Shown: in pieces, positions 43,183-55,370 of the stretch
Layout: the number at the start of each line of letters is the position of its first letter
How positions within the stretch are numbered: position 1 is the first letter of the stretch
Source of the DNA: Pogona vitticeps
Lineage: Eukaryota; Chordata; Lepidosauria; Squamata; Agamidae
NCBI RefSeq assembly: GCF_051106095.1
Contig: NC_135793.1
Span: 8,051,001 to 8,115,000, forward strand
DNA length: 64,000 bases
Reading direction: 5' to 3'
Made by a program: the position numbers and the translations under genes
Notes under the pieces: model-generated
The model's database searches: none
What the model was told of the DNA's origin: nothing
The model's input: only the letters and a program-made list of their open reading frames with translations

Positions 43183-46100
43183 TAAATATGTGCTTCAGAT
43201 ACCAGACTTGCAAATTAAATCCATATTTATCTTCCAATGACTAATCACAAAGCAAATCACTCTAAATGCAAGATACATCGTTGAGGGTGGCCAGGTATTA
43301 TGACAAACAGATGTCTTTCAGCCTTTGGGGAAGCCCCTCTTCTACAAAAATCTTAAGTGTATCAATGAGTTTGACCCTCAGGTCCTCAAAACAAACTCCC
43401 TTAGATCTCTACAGCATATAATTCTAGCAAGGTAGGCTGAAAATATTGTGCCAGATGTTAATGGTAGCAGTCTGAATTGTCCTGAGCGCTGATTCTTATT
43501 TAAAGCAAACAAACAAACAAACAAAAACTGTACTAGTCATGCACAGAAGTGGGACAAGCCTCTGGGTCCTCCTGATCATCTCCTTGGTGCTGAACCTGTC
43601 TAGAACTATAGTCCAATCAAGCAATTTTTCCTGTTTCTTATGGCAGAGCCTGAACTGTCCAGGTAGGTGCACTGGTGGCCAATTGTGCTGGGTTTGATCA
43701 TTCACCTGGAAATGCAGCTAAACCAAGTTACATTAACTGATCAGAACAGCTCTGTATGCACCTCAGATCTTCAGGCGGTGGCAATTTCAGGAAGCAGGGC
43801 TGACACCCATTCCTGAAAACCTAACAAAAACCTGCAAGGGGTTGCTGTGTTTCCATAGAGTAGGGATGAACAGGTTTAGTGAGTCCGGGGAACAGCCTTC
43901 TGCCCCCAGCACCCTTTGGGGGCCACACAGCCAACCAAAAAAACCCAGGTGCACATCAAAACAAAAAAGTAAACTTCCAGGCACTTTCTGATTGGAAAAA
44001 AAATGGGTATTTGGAAAAGGGGTATTTGGATGTTAATCATGGAAGGAGGTCTGTGGGCTATTTTACAGTGAAGCTCCACCTCTGGAAGTTTTCCAGAGTT
44101 GCTGTTCACCTTTTCTTGTTGGAAAAGGGGGGAAAAGGCTGGGTGGATGCACAAAAATTACTTGAGAGCTGTGTTTTACCCATGCCTATGGTAAAACAAT
44201 TGCGATTTGTATTGTGATCTGCAACATTTTAAGCAAGACCTGACCTAACATTGCCCGCTTATTGGGTTGTTGAGCCCCCTTCAGACACAATAGTGGTACC
44301 TATTTGCCACATCATAGGCAGGCAGGAACAGGGTTCCTGTTTGGTTTGGCATTCTAGGAAGAGGGGGGTTTGTTTTCACTGTCCCCACATGGCTATGGCA
44401 GAGAACGAGGCATTGGCTTCCGAGGGTCGGGAATGGTCTGTTGCTGTTTCCCTCATGTCTCCAGCTAAAGAAACATGCACAACAAGGCTGGAAGAAAGAG
44501 TATGCCAGAAAGGGGGTGGGTGGGGTTTTTTGTAAATCCTGTGAATCCACTACAAGTCAAAATCTGCACTTTCCAGGAACTCTCCGAGGTGCTGAATGCA
44601 ATCCCCAAAATAGGTTCAGCAGCACCATCAATATAACTCCTGTGAAATAGTTTTCGAAGTGGTAGCCGTGTATGTGCAAGCATTTCAACAAGAAATATAC
44701 AACAAGACAAATGGGGGAAGGTGTTGTGGCATATTTAGCATATAGCAGTTAATCTTTAACGTGCCGTGGTGCCTTTTTTTTTCCTTCTGTGAAGTACAGA
44801 CTAAAATGCAGATGGATTTGCAGCACGTCTGAAATGGAAGTCACCAGCCAGAGTACATACTATGGATAAACCATTCTTGTTCTCTGTTAGGCAACTTCAT
44901 GCGTTAGTGACACTGAGGGTGGAGAACCAGTTTCCCAGACCTCACTGGACTGTATCTCCTCTCATCCTTATCTGGATAGGAGATGGTGAGGAAGGGTAGA
45001 CGTTACAACTCAATTACATGTGAGCGTTTCTTTGTTTTGAGCTTTGGAAATGGGACTCTTTGCTGACACCGGGGGGGGGGGAGTCTCCTGCACTGTTATT
45101 GTTTCCACCATCACCTTTGCTCTTCAACACACAGACCTCAAAATAAAGGCAGCCAACCTTGAACAGCTCTGATGCAAGCCCCACGGAAACCAGGGGTGTG
45201 GGGCAGAGCCGTGGCACAGCCTATATTTGCTTGCGTTGCAGTCAAGCTGTTAACAAATGAACGAGAAGCACGCCCTGCCAGCTTTTAGCCCCCGTAATTT
45301 ATTGGCTACAGAGTTAACTGGCAGGGTTCAAATTGTGTCACTTTTCAGCCATGGTTGGGGATGACCTACTATCATTGTTGTCATTATTATTAAGGTGCAC
45401 ACAACACTGAAGCATTCATTATCTCAGTAACTATGTAGTTGTAGCAAGCCCTAAGTAATCTGTTCTACAGACAACTGGGGCTTCCCCTGTGCCATGGGAG
45501 GATAAGAAGAGTGCAGCCATGAGCCAAGAGGAGGAAAGGAATGGATGGACTGACGTTTGGACCACTCCAGGGAGAGATCCTTGATCGGTGAGTGACTTCT
45601 CCTCCTACTAGAAGGTCTTCCACACTTATGCTCTACCAAGAGTCCACTAGACTTACCTGGTCACAAGGTTACCAACCTATTTCTTACCTTTTTCTCCTGC
45701 ATTGTCTTCTGTGAGCTTAAGGTCGCCTGTATGAAATCCTCCTCACTCCTTTATCATTGCAATAACCCTGCAAGGAAGGCCAGGCTGGGATAAAAAGAGC
45801 CAAGGGCACGCAGTTGCTTTCACTCATGGCTAACTAGGGGCTAAAACTTGGCTCTCTCCTAAGTTCACATCCAACAGTCTAGCCTTGAGCCAACCAACCC
45901 GCACTATGATCACAGTCGTGATGACACTCCTGCTACAATTCTAATTATTATAACTACTGCTGCTGCTGCTACTATTATTTGAAGGGGGGGGGGGTTGGAG
46001 AACAGGGATCCCTCTTGTGCCACCATCTCCTTTCTGTAGCTGGTTGAGGGGCCAGGATAACAACCCTTCTTCTTAGCCACTGCATGAACAGAAAAAGAAA

Positions 46101-46269
46101 CAGCTGCCGCGAGAGAAACTTGACTGCCATTGAAACTGCAGTGTGATAGAATTGGGAGCGGAAGGGTTGTGTTTTTTTCCTTCCAGATTTTGTTTCCAGC
46201 CCTGGTGGATCTTGCCAACGGGCAGCCAAGGTGATTCAGGACCGCGGCTTGCTCCATTCACAGGGGCCC
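43183..46269. other. Gene-free stretch upstream of TMEM35A
   Basis: A decayed MIR-like SINE (minus strand, AATAACCCTGCAAGG) lies at about 45735-45895. G-runs occur at 45068-45082 and 45985-45995. No exon is supported. Confidence 0.4.
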
Positions 46270-46569
46270 TGTCTTTTCATCCCTAAAGGTATTTTCCGAT
46301 GCCTGGTTTTTGGGCGGGCGGCCTCTGAGTGGATCAGATTGGGAGGGGGATGTTAGGACCCAGAGGTGGCTGAGCAAGGGAGGCAGCTTGCCCCCCCCGT
46401 GTGTATGTGTGTGTGCGTGTGTGTTTGTGTCTCTCTCTCTCTCTTTTGTCATCCTCGTTGCCTCTCTGCAGCCTCCCCTCTCCCTCCCTCCCGACCGCCT
46501 TCCATGGTGACTGCCCACTCCGGCCCCAGACCGGCTGCCAGACCAGCGCCGTGACATCCACCCCCCCCG
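46270..46569 (+). promoter_or_regulatory. Probable TMEM35A promoter and 5' UTR
   Basis: The stretch becomes GC-rich and CpG-containing towards the start codon (CCCGACCGCC, CCAGACCGGC, GCGCCGTGAC). It contains GT and CT dinucleotide runs at about 46400-46445. No TATA box is evident, and the transcription start is not determined. Confidence 0.45.
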
Positions 46570-46689
46570 ATGGCCTCCCCCCGGACGGTGACCATCGTGG
46601 CCCTCTCGGTCGCCTTGGGGCTCTTCTTCGTCTTCATGGGGACCATCAAGCTGACCCCGAGGCTCAGCAAGGACGCCTACCACGAGATG
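46570..46689 (+). CDS. TMEM35A: TMEM35A coding exon 1
   Basis: 40 codons from ATG to CACGAGATG|GTAAGA. It covers the signal-anchor-like first membrane segment and [14 protein letters not shown]. Confidence 0.97.
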
Positions 46690-49600
46690 GTAAGAGAGCC
46701 CGTCCTCCCAGCAGCTCTTGGCCGGGGGGGGGGGGGGGACATCTTGCGGGCGCTCGGGATCAGCCCCGGGGGGAGCAGGGCAGGCGGGAGAAGGGGAACG
46801 GGTCCCCAGGGGTGGGGGCCGGTGGCAGCCTGCGGGGGGCATTCCTCGCCGGATTGGCCTGGGAGCAGGGGGGGGGGGACTCCTGGATCTGCTCAGATCC
46901 TCTGTTTTGGAGTTTGCATCCTTCGGGCATTCCCTTTTCAGGCTCGTTCTTTTGCTTGCCACCCCCACCGAGCAAAGCAGGCAGGCAATACTATGGAATG
47001 GGGGGGGGGAGAAAGGAGACGGGAGGGGGGAAGATGGAGAGGAAGCCTGGCACACAACACAACACACACACACAAACGCAACCACCCCCCCGCTTGTCTG
47101 CTGGAAGAGCGGCCCGGCTTCCGAGGGGACCCATTCAGGAGCAGCGAGGCTTGTGGGGAGGGCGGTTCACCCCCCCTGGTGGGGGGGGCGAGGGGGGTCT
47201 CCCCCTAAAGGATTCCGCTCTCTTTGCCCGGAAAAACAGAGCCAGCCAGCCTGTCGGAGAGGAGGGAGGCCTTGGCCGCCAGCAGATCCCGGGGGGGGGG
47301 GCAAATTGCCCGATCTGTTGTGCGGGGGATGATGGTGAGAGGACGAGCGGGATGCTAATGTGTCGCTGGAGGTGTGCAGACGTGCCCTGGGTTCTGTCTG
47401 TCAAAAGGCGATGGGATCTTATTCTGCCTTCCCCCCCCCTTTTTTTTTTCTTCCCAAGAGAAGGTTCTGGAACATTGCAAGCTGTGGGTCCTTCATTAGC
47501 CGGGGATTTCTAGCTACAAGAGGAGATGCAGCCTCTTATCCCCCCCCCCAAGAGAGCTTTCTGGCCTTTCCTGGTTCTTGCCCAGAGTGAGCCCCTCAGG
47601 GGGATCTATCCAGGTGGATCTATCCCCACCACCGGATCGGTCCAGGCTGTCCAGCCATCTTTTTTTGTGGCCCTGCCTATCTGTGGCATGTTCGGCCGTT
47701 GAAATGGCTGGAACGCCTGGGAGTCTTGAGAAAACCACTGTGGAACTTTCTAGCATTTCTAATTTTATTTTATTTTTTGCCTCACCCTGAAGAATGTCGG
47801 AGGAATGAATCTCTGCCATTCTGTGCCAAGCGGCCTCCCTGGAGGGCTGGCAAAGTTGGTTGAGAAGAAAGCCGAAAAAGGCCAGGCGCATCCATGTTAA
47901 ATCGCCTCAAGCTGACCGTGATACGGCCATGAGACCCTTAGGTTCACAAACAGGGTGCTCTTGTTACTATGCCTTTCGCTGATTTGTTTATTTATTGGTG
48001 CATTTTGTCCTTCTTCCTCAGCATCACTATTAACAGCTTCTTCTTCTTTTTTGCCACAGACTTTTAAACACAGAAAGCCAGGATGATATTCTCGTTTTAA
48101 AAATGGGGACACCATAGTAGCCTAACTTTTGTTCCACTCTTTCCACTGCTCCCCATCTTGACACATCTCCCAGTCTCCAGAGGATGGTGGTGATGAAGAA
48201 GCCTGGAAAATGTGCCTTCTTCTTTTAGTACTATCCCTGTTCTACTGGGAGAGCTGGCTCATTTTTTTCAGTGGGAGCTTGGAATTTCCAAATTATGGAA
48301 GCAAGAGAGAGAAAATTAGCCTGCTAAAATATCCCTCATTCCACTGCCCTCTATTTATGTTGGATTACAATTCTAGTGGTCTCCATCCATCCTTCCTGCT
48401 CTAGCTGAAGGTGATAGGGTTTGTAGTCCGTTACATCTGAGGGGAACCAAATATGGGAAGACTGGCTAACTAGTTTTTGTTGCAGTTCTCAATAACTCTC
48501 CCTCTAGAGCAGTGGTCTGGGAACAGGGGTAAATTACCCCAAATGGGGTAAAAATGAAAATCCTGGGGGTAATGAGCAGAGCCTACCTTGCAGGATTTTG
48601 AGCATAACCTTGCTAGCATGTGAAATGAGTGCAATTGTACAGTAGTTGGCACATTCTTTGGCACTGCCCTTCTTTGGGATTGGGATGTAGACTGATCTTT
48701 TCCAATCCTCTGGCCACTGCTGAGTTTTCCATTGATGATGATAAAAAAAAGCGCACTGGTCTTTGATATTGGGCTGTGGCACCAGGGTGGGTGACATGAC
48801 CTTTAGCCTGGTTTGTTCCTTTTTGCACACCACACACAGAATGATTAAAGTGGTAGGGAAACACACACACCCCCATTCTGTGTTGGCTGTCTCTAGCAAG
48901 CATGTCATTGCTAGCACCACTCTGGCAGCCATTGATGATGATTAAATCCTCTGCGAGCTAGCAAAAATTTAATGCAACTTGCTAGGCACGTTGGACACCT
49001 TACTACTCCCTATACCACCCCATGGCTGGAGTGCAATGTGTTCCAGCAAAAATAGTGCACATCTTTATTAAATTTGGTGCATCCTGATAGTTTGGTACAT
49101 AGCCTGGCAGCCATTGATACTTACGATATATCCTACTAGTTCGGTACACAGCCTGTGTAGATCCAATAATATTTTGAATTTAAATAATGTATGATTTCCT
49201 TCCTTTCAAATCAAGGGGGTAATGTCAGTGTATATAAATTTTTCAGGGGTAAAATGTAAAAAAAGTTCCCTGACCCCTGCTCTAGAGAGTCTTTACATTC
49301 TAGGTATTCCTGGCTAGCCATGTTGCTTTTGGCGCCTCTCCCAAGGGAAAAATCCTAGCTTTCCCAAACTGAGTGTGTATATTTCTTTCATAACAAATTA
49401 AACATGTAATGGAATGGACCCAATTTGGTTCCATTGTCTTTTCCTATGAAACAAGTGACACAGCTAGTGTTCCTTCTGGGTTTCACAGGTGCACCCAGAA
49501 GCCATTTTCTGATTTTTTTTCCCCAGATGTCTCAAACATACCATCATGATAAAAACAGTCACTTCATTAGGCTGCCATTTTGCAGTGGCCGCCCTTCCCC

Positions 49601-52134
49601 CACAGCCCCAAATGTCCTGGAGTGATACAACACCCTGGGATTTGTGATGAAAACAAAATGGCAGTCACCAAAAAGCAGATCTCAAGAACCATGAGCAGCT
49701 ACTTTTTTTTAATAACAGGAAAAACATTGACATAATTCGGTGATTCCCAATCTTGGATCACCCAGGTGTTCTTGGATTGCAGCTCCCAGCAACCCCAACC
49801 AGCACAGCTGGTGGCAAAGGCTTCTGGGAATTGCAGTTCAAGAACACCTGGGTGACCCAAGGTTGGGGACCATTGACATAATAAATGTGATGTTCATAAA
49901 TACTATTAACTGGGATAGAGTGCTGATATGAACCCTAGTGGAAATGTTAGTGATGTGTAGAATGAGTGGGCAACTAGCCGCCGTAACTAGGACAAGACTT
50001 CCAACCCAAAGAAGGCTGCTATCCTGGCATGTGGGAGTTTGGCAACTTTTTTTCCTTTTGAAAATTAACTACTGAGGATGCAATTAATAAGAAAAGAAAA
50101 TCTGTCTTTCGAAATAGGGATAGCAAAAGAAGCCAATCTTCCAATTATGGTTTAGATAATATAGATATTAATTAGGCTAAATAATTAGCTATTAATTAGT
50201 AGTTACAGATGTTCCTCATAAAATAAGTCTAAATTTATTGGTGGTTGATTTTAAAAGATTAATCCATTTTAATCTGCATAGGAGAAAACCAATTGTTCTA
50301 AAGAAAAAAATAGTGTTTTTGTACAGTGAATACATACATGCCAGACATCATCTAAGATAGTTTCCCTGATTCAGAGAATTACTCTTAAAATGGTATTTGG
50401 CCTGTCTAAATTTATATGTACAGTACTTATATTTTAAAAAATTATCTGCACCTTTAAAATATCTGTTTATAAGGGATGCCTTTTAAGTACAGTAATTAAG
50501 TTTGTTTAGTTAACCAAACAATCAATCAATCAATCAATTAACAAAGACTCTAACCTGGAATTTCTTCTGTGCTGAAATGTATAGGATTGCACTGAAACAT
50601 TACAAGCCTATCCTATTTGTTCAGCACCCCTCTGGAGTGTTAAAGTAATTTTGGCTCTAAATTCCATAAAATCTCAGTCTCTTATCTCCCACCCCTTCAA
50701 GAGGTAGACATGTGAGGACAAATTAGATGTGGCAGAAACTTCACCCTTGTATGCCTAAATCTACCAGACGTGGGGCTAGTCGTTACTGTGTTCCTATGAC
50801 AAGAACATCAGCTTTTGGAAAAACAAAGACAGGATCCATGAATGATGGATGTTTGTGTGTGGTCAGTGGTGTTGTTTGGTCTTTGCTTATGAACTATAAG
50901 CGTTGTTGTTTCAGAGGCTGCAAAAAAATGGAAAACAGTGTATCTGATAACCCAGTTCTCTGTTTCCACTCAGACGTGAGTCTCACTGTGGTGTATCAGC
51001 CTAAGTGTGCTGCATGTTCTGAAAACTAGGTGTAAAATCTTCTGTATAAATAAATATATGAGACCCCTGGGGGCCTTTATACACACTGTACATGGTTGAG
51101 GAGATAAGGTCCAAACGCAGTGAGAGAAAGAAGATGACAGTTGCCTTATTAACACAAGTAATGAATGTTCAGATTGTTCATTACATAGATATCCTGGCAA
51201 TAGTAATGGGCTAATGCAAAAAGGCTGTCAGCTAATCCACAAAGCTTAGTCCTCAGCCTTCGAAGTGCTGAAGCAATGGATTCTGTTCTGATGGGGAAAA
51301 TTAGTGTTTTAAGGCCAGAATAAAATATAGTATTGCACTTCATGTGTATGAAGAAGTGGATTGTAATCCATGAAACCTCACTCTAAAATTAATCTTAAAG
51401 GTGGCACAAAGCTATTTTTGTTATATATGCTGAAACATATTTACATGGCATTGAACATGGTTTCATGTAGCCAGCCACTTTAAATAGGTCAGTTTTGTTG
51501 TGCTTTCTCATCGCTCCTACATGTGCAAAAGGCTTTTAGTGCTTAGCAGAAAATATTCAATGATATGGGGTAATATAAATGCAGGAGGGACCTTGCCTCA
51601 GTTCATGCTGTTTTAGTTACCTTCTGAGAACTTTGCAGGGTGTTAATGGAAACCTCTGGCCTGTACATGTGTCTGTGAGAGAGAAGGAAGGTATATGCCA
51701 GGTCCCAACTGATGCCGAATTCCATGTTCTTGCTCTTTTGCTTGCAGAAGCGAGCTTACAAGAGCTATGTCCGCGCACTGCCCATGCTTAAGAAGATGGG
51801 GGTCAGCTCTATCATTCTCCGCAAGAGCATCGGCGCCCTCGAGGTGGCCTGTGGCATTGTCATGACACTGGTTCCTGGCCGTCCCAAGGATGTAGCTAAC
51901 TTTGTGCTGCTGCTGCTGGTCCTGGCTGTGCTCTTCTTCCACCAGCTGGTGGGCGACCCGCTCAAGCGCTATGCCCATGCCTTGGTCTTTGGGATCCTGC
52001 TTACCTGCCGCCTACTCATCGCCCGCCAGCCGGAAGACCAGCTGCCGGAGAAGAGGACCCTGGCCGTGAATGGAGAGGAGCAACCCCTTCTTGCAGACGC
52101 CGTCCCAGAGAAGGGCAAAATCAAGGTGTCCTAG
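46570..52134 (+). CDS. TMEM35A: TMEM35A / NACHO, two coding exons
   Basis: Coding exons 46570-46689 and 51748-52134 join in phase 0 to give 168 residues, close to the 167 of the human protein. The N-terminus [20 protein letters not shown] is identical to the human one as I recall it. Four hydrophobic segments lie at about residues 6-25, 61-80, 87-108 and 112-131. The middle ([20 protein letters not shown]) is almost unchanged, while the cytosolic tail varies and ends KIKVS. TMEM35A is an ER membrane chaperone needed for assembly of alpha7 and other nicotinic acetylcholine receptors. Both exons are intact with consensus splice sites. CENPI follows on the same strand, as in human. Confidence 0.98.
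46725..47300 (+). other. G-run cluster in TMEM35A intron 1
   Basis: Runs of about 8-14 G occur near 46725, 46869, 47001, 47183 and 47291, all on the coding strand within the first 620 bp of the intron. Such clusters can form G-quadruplexes in DNA or nascent RNA. No protein-coding content is claimed here. Confidence 0.7.
47301..48509 (+). other. TMEM35A intron 1, unassigned part
   Basis: A small inverted MITE-like pair (GGATTACAATTCTAG / GGGTTTGTAGTCCG) lies near 48361-48430. Nothing else is recognised. Confidence 0.35.
48510..49279. mobile_element. hAT transposon carrying BovB sequence
   Basis: Terminal repeats CAGTGGTCTGGGAAC and (right end) GTTCCCTGACCCCTG are flanked by exact copies of CTCTAGAG at 48502-48509 and 49280-49287. 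The element is 770 bp. It contains a minus-strand BovB reverse transcriptase fragment at about 48585-48950. No transposase frame was seen. Confidence 0.88.
48585..48950 (-). mobile_element. BovB reverse transcriptase fragment inside the hAT element
   Basis: The minus strand encodes [20 protein letters not shown] then [19 protein letters not shown], matching the early BovB reverse transcriptase blocks. It is from a different part of BovB than the 3' end copies at 24030 and 59868. Confidence 0.85.
49738..49875. mobile_element. hAT-type MITE, older copy
   Basis: Inverted ends around CCCAATCTTGGATCACCCAG and CTGGGTGACCCAAGGTTGGG. Flanks ACATAATT (49730-49737) and ACATAATA (49876-49883) match at 7 of 8 positions. 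It belongs to the same group as 22242 and 27816 but is more diverged. Confidence 0.82.
51300..51432 (+). repeat. Amniote interspersed repeat fragment
   Basis: GAAGAAGTGGATTGTAATCC then ATGAAACCTCAC and TTAATCTTAAAGGTGGCACA is a decayed form of a phrase common in reptiles (tail of an interspersed element of uncertain family). A minus-strand relative lies at 12555-12650. Confidence 0.5.
51748..52134 (+). CDS. TMEM35A: TMEM35A coding exon 2
   Basis: Acceptor TTTGCTTGCAG ends at 51747. 128 codons from [18 protein letters not shown] to KIKVS and TAG. It carries membrane segments 2-4. Confidence 0.98.
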   Translation, partial: KRAYKSYVRALPMLKKMGVSSIILRKSIGALEVACGIVMTLVPGRPKDVANFVLLLLVLAVLFFHQLVGDPLKRYAHALVFGILLTCRLLIARQPEDQLPEKRTLAVNGEEQPLLADAVPEKGKIKVS

Positions 52135-53072
52135 TGGGGTGCCTTTGAGGGACACATGGACCCTCCATGCAGCTCTCTCCCCAAAACACCTTTAAAAAGA
52201 TTTTTGTTTCTTTTCTTTTCTGGTTTTGTAAAGGGTTACGTATTGGAGCATGGGGTAAACCTTTAAGTTTGCCAGCTAAATAACAACGTGGCTTGTACAC
52301 CCCAAGCGTCTAGAGCTGCTCTCTGTTGTACCTTTCCCCACGTGTGTAGACTTGACCTAATTTAATGGATCTAGAGGGAAATCAGTGTAACGTATGTTGA
52401 GTATGTGTGTGCACATGTCTATGTGTATGTATGAATGAGAGGGAGGGAGGTGGTTTAACTGTTCAACTCAACCTGCCTCTGAACCAGTCTGTATTCTTTA
52501 GGGGTGTAAGGGGAGGGAAGGAAACTCTTAGTCCTGTGCTTGCACACTGGCCCGGAGTGAGGAACCCCTTTTTCTTGCTTCACATGAGCCAAATGGTGTA
52601 ACCCATCCACCACTCTCCACAGAGAATACAGAACACTGTATACCCGTTAATGAGCCTTGGAGTTGTCACCTCTCCCAAACCTGTCTGTGTTGCTGTCAAA
52701 AGGCCAGCGACTGCTCACTCTCCGCCTACACATAAACTTGCTTCGTCTTGCCATCCGTTCACCTTGACTTTAAAAGAGTGACAGGTTCCTGTGGGAGGGG
52801 GAGGGCTTGACTCTAAGAAAAGGATTCCTATTCCATCCCACAGAAGAACCTAATGAGCTAAGACATGCTACAGCCTGTAGTAAAAAGCTGTTTCCATTGT
52901 GTTCGTGCTGAGCTTGTTGGGGGGGGGGGGAGGAAAAGTTAAGCTGTCATACGAAATATAATTTTTTAAAAAGTATGTTGCCTTTCTTCGTATTGTTGTT
53001 TGCATCCTCTTCCTCCCACCCTTCTTTTTCTCCCCCTTAATTTATAAAAATAAACTTTTTTGAAATTTGGAG
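52135..53072 (+). other. TMEM35A: TMEM35A 3' UTR
   Basis: About 940 bp after the stop, ending near the AATAAA at 53049-53054, which is followed by TTGTATGTTGTTCAATG and TATGTGTGTGC, a GU-rich downstream element. A G-run at 52918-52931 lies within it. Confidence 0.75.
53049..53054 (+). terminator. TMEM35A: TMEM35A polyadenylation signal
   Basis: Canonical AATAAA with a GU-rich element about 30-60 nt downstream. Confidence 0.75.
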
Positions 53073-54341
53073 GAAAACTGCCTTGTATGTTGTTCAATGT
53101 TATGTGTGTGCTGTAGCAAAGACACTTTATATCTACCTGCTGCAATTTGTTAACTTCTTGAAAGCAGAGAGGTAAACTAGAAACTCCAGAATTTATAAGG
53201 GGGGGATTTGATTATTTCATCTCACCTTGATAGCTGATATGCTTTCCCTAAACGTGGTGGAAAATATTCTACTAATTATTCTCAAATGATTAGCGGGGGA
53301 AACTTTAAAGGCAATCTTCCTAAATAAAAATGAGCACATTGTTCTGGAAGACTCAGACACACACTGTATTTTGAATGAAATAAAGCAAATTACTGAAACA
53401 TTTTCTACCTCAAAGCAAAACTCATTATAGAAAAGGATGGAATAGCTAGCTCCTAAGTCTCACTGTTGTTGAGGTGGAAATTTCCTCAAAGCTACAAATG
53501 TTTCCCTTTAGGAGAAACAGACTAAACATGGTCCCAAATCATCATAGTTTTGAAGTGGTTTCTTAAAAATAACAAGTTAACTGTCAATACGATTTGTTTT
53601 CAACAATAAAGTTATTTTACTATTGCAACTGAATAAGGGAGGCAGTCATTCCTTTACACATATGGGTGTATCTGTAACTGGTCTACGTACTATACAGTAA
53701 ACCTTTGACTGTGAAGAAGAAATATGACATGGCTCAAGTAGCTGAGACCCTCTGTTTTGTTGTGTGTGAAGTCCTGACAAAGTGGATGGGAGGAGAGTCT
53801 GGTGTTTTGTGTTTTTTTTTTTACTGTTTTGTTACTGCACTGGTAGAACCGTGTACTGTCAAACTGCTTGTTCTGAAGTAAGTCCATTTGCAGAAGCATT
53901 GAGGCAACACAAGTACAATAGACGGTGACTTTTGTTCATTGAGATCGCTGCCTGTGGAGCAGTGATGTCTGCACAAGTGGCCCAATTCCACCTTAGCTAT
54001 GGTGGGGAGAATTTCTGCTCAGTTGAAAGTTTAGTGTAGTGCTGGCCAATGTTGTAGTTCCTTTAGGAAATGAGAAAGTAAAGTGTTACTTTAAAAAAAA
54101 AAAAACTTTTTTGACTGTTAACTACGTTTGTGGCCTTAGAGTTCAAGGAATAACAAATCAGTTTTAAAATCTTAACTTTTCAACCTCTACGCATAACTTG
54201 TTCAGGAGATCCTTCCTATATGCCAGATGGGAAATTATGGATGTACATTCATGCCAAGTACTTGAGAAATCTTTCCAAAGGTTTACCCATTACAGAGTAC
54301 AGTACATCCTACCAACGAAATATGTAAAGGGATTCTCAGTA
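53073..54341. other. Intergenic, no feature seen
   Basis: AT-rich sequence between TMEM35A and CENPI. A second AATAAAG at 53378 could be an alternative polyadenylation signal. No exon is supported. Confidence 0.4.
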
Positions 54342-55370
54342 TGTTGTTACTCCCCAAAACAGGTCCTTTTTATCCGGCGAAGAACACAGACTGAGATGCA
54401 AAGACCAGCTGTCTATTATGCCAATTTATTGAAATACACAGCTGGGGCCCAATCTCCTAAAATCAGAGATGAGCCCCGAACAACGAGAAGCATAATCATT
54501 ATATAAGTTTCAATATACAGCGTTGGGGATAGGGTGTTGCAGAGGTCTTGACCTGATTGGTTCCTTAAACCCTTAACCTAAATTTCTCCTGATTATTGGC
54601 CAGAGAGATTCCGTGGGTTTTCCTAATTGGCCGGAATACGATGCCCATATTGTGCCCTCGTGTCAGTTTTTATCTCCCTTCTCATGTTTATGTTACATTT
54701 CTATGTATATGTAAAAGGTTCAAAGTTGTTAGATTGGAAGTGTTTTCGTTTCCTCCACACGCATATTAGGGTCACCCATCTGGGGCATTTGTCTCCATAA
54801 ACGTCCTTGAGGGCTCTGTCTGCTTAGGATTGAATGACCCAGTTGTTATTCTGTTTAGAGAAGAAGGGAGCCAAATATCTATAGCTATGCAGGGATGTTG
54901 TTCTATATTACCCTGTAATGTTTCCTGTGGTCTGTCCTATCTCACATTCAGAGATGGAAACTAGCATCGTGTACCCTTTGAAGTGTAAACTCATGGTTCC
55001 CCCCTCCTATTGTCCGAGGGTGTTAGGTTTGTCCTGTTCTGTTCCCTTCTCTGGCCAACCTTCAGGATATGCATTTGACGGACTTGTTCAAAGATACCTC
55101 TTATCAATAATGAGTTTCAGCAATCTGTGATGCATTGCCGATGGGATACATTTTGAAACATTTCAACAATCAGAATACTACTTTCTGTTAAGCATTGTCT
55201 TAGTTGCTAAATATAAAGCATATTAGTTCAATTTGTTACAGAGATCAATCTACAAGGTATAAGCATACAATGAATCTACAAGGTACGGGTATACAATGAA
55301 AGACATTATGTTAGCCTCTGAGCATGTCAAATGTATTATCTCTGACGGTCTACTATCAAAGGTACCACAC
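54342..55370 (-). mobile_element. Probable solo LTR fossil of an endogenous retrovirus
   Basis: Read on the minus strand, a TATA-like element (ATTATATAATG) precedes TTCGGGGCTC and then an AATAAA polyadenylation signal, and the right edge ends in CA, the usual order of LTR parts. No internal genes are present, so it would be a solo LTR. The outer boundaries are approximate and I found no clear flanking duplication. The family is not assigned, and the fossil appears broken or eroded. Confidence 0.4.

Noticed and set aside
46401-47513. 370-codon + frame and 275-codon minus frame over TMEM35A exon 1
   Set aside because: GC-rich sequence with few stops. They overlap the real exon in other frames, run into G-runs and show no recognisable domain.
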